Shown piece after piece: positions 13,518-14,775 of a stretch of 14,775 nucleotides of DNA. Positions within the stretch are counted from its first letter, which is position 1, and the number at the start of each line of letters is the position of its first letter. This DNA comes from Scalindua_A sp046757465 (GTDB taxonomy: Bacteria; Planctomycetota; Brocadiia; Brocadiales; Scalinduaceae): assembly GCA_046757465.1 (NCBI GenBank), contig JBHHYH010000070.1, forward strand, positions 1-14,775, in the 5' to 3' direction. The notes under the pieces are model-generated. The model was given only the letters and a program-made list of their open reading frames with translations, had not been told where the DNA came from and did not search any database. A program made the position numbers and the translations under genes.

Positions 13518-13539
13518 AAAGGAGGTGGGTAGAATGTAG
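13518..13539 (+). promoter_or_regulatory. strong SD followed by start-stop (ATG-TAG) in the leader of the CxxC protein gene
   Basis: AAAGGAGGTG (13518-13527) stands 8 nt before ATG 13534, which is followed at once by TAG (13537-13539). The real gene starts 71 nt later with its own weaker SD. The layout copies that before the metallochaperone gene, including a shared GTTGTTTA about 25-29 nt after the minimal ATG (9132-9139 and 13563-13570). Here that octamer also begins the inverted repeat GTTGT/ACAAC (13563-13580). Confidence 0.55.
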
Positions 13540-13610
13540 AGCATAAATATGTTGAGTATGAGGTTGTTTATTTTTACAACATTTTTAAGTTTTAAAAGGA
13601 AATAAGGAAA

Positions 13611-14159
13611 ATGTGGAATAAGAAATTTTTAGGAATAATTGCCGCTGTGGTTGCATTTGTTAGCTTAACGATGCTGGTGGGTAATTTTGCCTATGCAGAG
13701 AAAGAGCCAAAGGGACCTGAATTGCCTGAAACTAAAGCCCTAAATTTGCCCACATGCCCCACTTGTAAAAGTGTGCCTGCATATCGTCCCACTAAAAGAA
13801 GGGTGACAGCACCAGTGGCTATGATTTGTCCAGATTGCAAAAAAGAGATAACAGAGTTTGGCGTTTATCATTGTGATAAGTGCGAAAAAGAGTTCCTGGC
13901 ATGCATAGAATGTCGAAGATTTAAAAAAGCTGAAGCAAGGTCAATGTGCCCAAAATGTAAAAAGGTACTTGCAAGACGCATCAAGGGCAAGATAGGGGCA
14001 CCCGTAAAGTGGGAAATGAAGTGTCCGGAATGCAAGAAAAAGCCTAAAGAATGGCTCCTTCAATATTGTGACAAATGTGATGCAGTTTCTTGGCATGTCC
14101 ACTTTGCCAAGAGCAACAAGAGAAGACTAAAAAGTAGATTGGATGTTAATATAAATTAG
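13611..14159 (+). CDS. exported protein with seven CxxC motifs (zinc-ribbon repeats)
   Basis: A 182-residue protein of no family I recognise. Residues 1-29 are a signal peptide (hydrophobic core, FAYA before EKEPK). The mature part holds seven CxxC pairs: C49/52, C73/76, C88/91, C98/101, C113/116, C138/141 and C153/156. These look like three zinc-ribbon-like units plus one extra pair, with a visible duplication: APV...CPDCKK...YHCDKC (68-91) and APV...CPECKK...QYCDKC (130-156). It is rich in lysine and arginine. Export of so many free CxxC pairs is unusual; it could act as a periplasmic thiolate metal sponge for Cu, Ag or Zn, or a redox protein. An SD-like AAGGAAATAAGGA precedes ATG 13611, and a minimal ORF leader lies upstream. 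It is the last gene of the module, 227 nt after cusA. Confidence 0.75.
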   Translation: MWNKKFLGIIAAVVAFVSLTMLVGNFAYAEKEPKGPELPETKALNLPTCPTCKSVPAYRPTKRRVTAPVAMICPDCKKEITEFGVYHCDKCEKEFLACIECRRFKKAEARSMCPKCKKVLARRIKGKIGAPVKWEMKCPECKKKPKEWLLQYCDKCDAVSWHVHFAKSNKRRLKSRLDVNIN

Positions 14160-14240
14160 GTCTTCTTAAAATGCAATTTACAGGGATTAATAACTTGTTT
14201 TGATTTATCACTTAAGTTTATTGCAAAAGTTCTGAAACAT

Positions 14241-14274
14241 AGGCTTACGCAACTTTTTTTGGTTGCGTAAGCCT
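14241..14274. terminator. strong hairpin, probable transcription terminator between convergent genes
   Basis: AGGCTTACGCAAC (14241-14253) and GTTGCGTAAGCCT (14262-14274) form a perfect 13-bp stem around an 8-nt loop with seven T. It lies between the CxxC protein gene (plus) and ynfA (minus). The 3' T-run is short on both strands, so it is not a textbook intrinsic terminator; protection of RNA ends or a protein site are alternatives. Confidence 0.6.
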
Positions 14275-14314
14275 TTAAGGACTAACAACCTGAACAAGCC
14301 AGAACCAAAAAGGT

Positions 14315-14656
14315 AAATAATTCATTATGTATTCCGTCAAGTATTTCTTGGCCAGTACATAATTACAGATACACCAACAAGGCATATTATGCCGCCAATG
14401 ATGTCATATTTATCAGGATTTATTTTATCTATCTTCCACCCCCAAAGAATGGACATGATTACGAATACACCGCCATATGCAGCGTAAACCCTGCCGAAGT
14501 TTGCGTGTTGAAGAGTCGGGATTATTCCATAAAGCACCAGGATTACACCACCAAATATACCGGCCCATATACTCTTGCCTTCCCGAAGCCAGAGCCATAC
14601 AAGGTATCCACCGCCTATCTCGCATAATCCGGCAAGTATGAATAGTATGATTGATT
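14315..14656. repeat. direct repeat, right copy (ynfA unit)
   Basis: This is the 342-bp partner of 3398-3739, in the same orientation, with one mismatch and no gaps. The offset between the copies is 10,917 bp, so recombination between them would delete or duplicate the complete copper module. Confidence 0.95.
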
Positions 14657-14669
14657 TAGTAGTTAGCAT
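14337..14669 (-). CDS. ynfA: YnfA (UPF0060) family small membrane protein
   Basis: An intact 110-residue protein with the standard family length and four hydrophobic helices. Diagnostic stretches are LAGLCEIGGGYLVWLWLREG in helix 1 and after, LYGIIPTLQHANFGRVYAAY in the middle and GIICLVGVSVIMYWPRNT at the C-terminus. YnfA-type proteins sit in the inner membrane and resemble small multidrug-resistance transporters; their substrate is generally uncertain. ATG 14669-14667 opens the frame M-L-T-T-K; no clear SD was found before it. It converges with the CxxC protein gene across a strong hairpin. Upstream, on the plus strand, AAAAATC-T-GATTTTT (14703-14717) is a perfect short palindrome that may be an operator; the same place in the left copy is degraded. 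The product is nearly identical to the broken copy's. Confidence 0.92.
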   Translation of the reverse strand: MLTTKSIILFILAGLCEIGGGYLVWLWLREGKSIWAGIFGGVILVLYGIIPTLQHANFGRVYAAYGGVFVIMSILWGWKIDKINPDKYDIIGGIICLVGVSVIMYWPRNT

Positions 14670-14775
14670 AAGCTTTGGACAAATTGATATATAGGATGTG
14701 CGAAAAATCTGATTTTTATTATGGGTCTAGACTAGAACAGCACATTTTATTTACAAATTTTTAACAATATAGCAT

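Noticed and set aside
1..14775. CRISPR array, tRNA or rRNA gene
   Set aside because: No regularly spaced direct repeats, cloverleaf with acceptor CCA end or rRNA-like conserved blocks were seen.

Overview
The window comes from an AT-rich Gram-negative bacterium: it encodes a TolC-type outer-membrane channel, a periplasmic adaptor and several exported proteins. Several start codons lack a Shine-Dalgarno (SD) sequence (4007, 4448, 5584, 9907) while others have a strong one. Style and gene content are compatible with a planctomycete of the anammox type or a related lineage, but no marker gene is present, so this is a guess.

Layout. 1-3081: the start of an unknown small membrane protein at the left edge (minus strand), then a plus-strand run of an exported Cys-containing hypothetical protein, a 57-residue zinc-ribbon-like protein and a short CDF-type cation transporter, then a convergent cation:proton antiporter. 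3398-3739 and 14315-14656 are near-identical direct repeats carrying ynfA (UPF0060 small membrane protein). The left copy has a nonsense codon at codon 5; the right copy is intact. Between them lies a Cu(I)/Ag(I) resistance module.

The module (4007-14159, all plus strand) holds a BlaI/MecI-family repressor, a BlaR1-like M56 membrane protease, a CusB-type adaptor with metal-binding domains at both ends, a TolC-family channel, a MerP-like exported metallochaperone, a CusA-type RND pump and an exported protein with seven CxxC motifs. The protease has a Cys/His-rich extracytoplasmic tail in place of a penicillin sensor. Two 17-bp palindromes (TTTTACA-TAA-TGTAAAA and TTTTACA-TAC-TGTAAAA) fill the -35/-10 spacers upstream of the repressor gene and the adaptor gene. 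The simplest model is that metal bound outside activates the protease, which inactivates the repressor and releases both promoters; CusABC then exports the metal, with the small exported proteins buffering or delivering it.

Less expected structure. (1) A 62-nt predicted three-way-junction RNA (9752-9813) upstream of cusA pairs a whole SD with an anti-SD and overlaps a competing hairpin; the SD belongs to an 18-codon leader ORF. (2) Strong SDs followed by minimal ORFs (ATG-AAA-TGA and ATG-TAG) stand 65-71 nt before the two small exported Cys-protein genes. (3) A GC-rich branched inverted-repeat element lies between the tolC-like gene and the metallochaperone gene. (4) CusA has about 110 extra residues in its periplasmic domain and lacks the lysine of the E. 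coli CusA proton relay. I saw no tRNA, rRNA, CRISPR array or intact insertion sequence.
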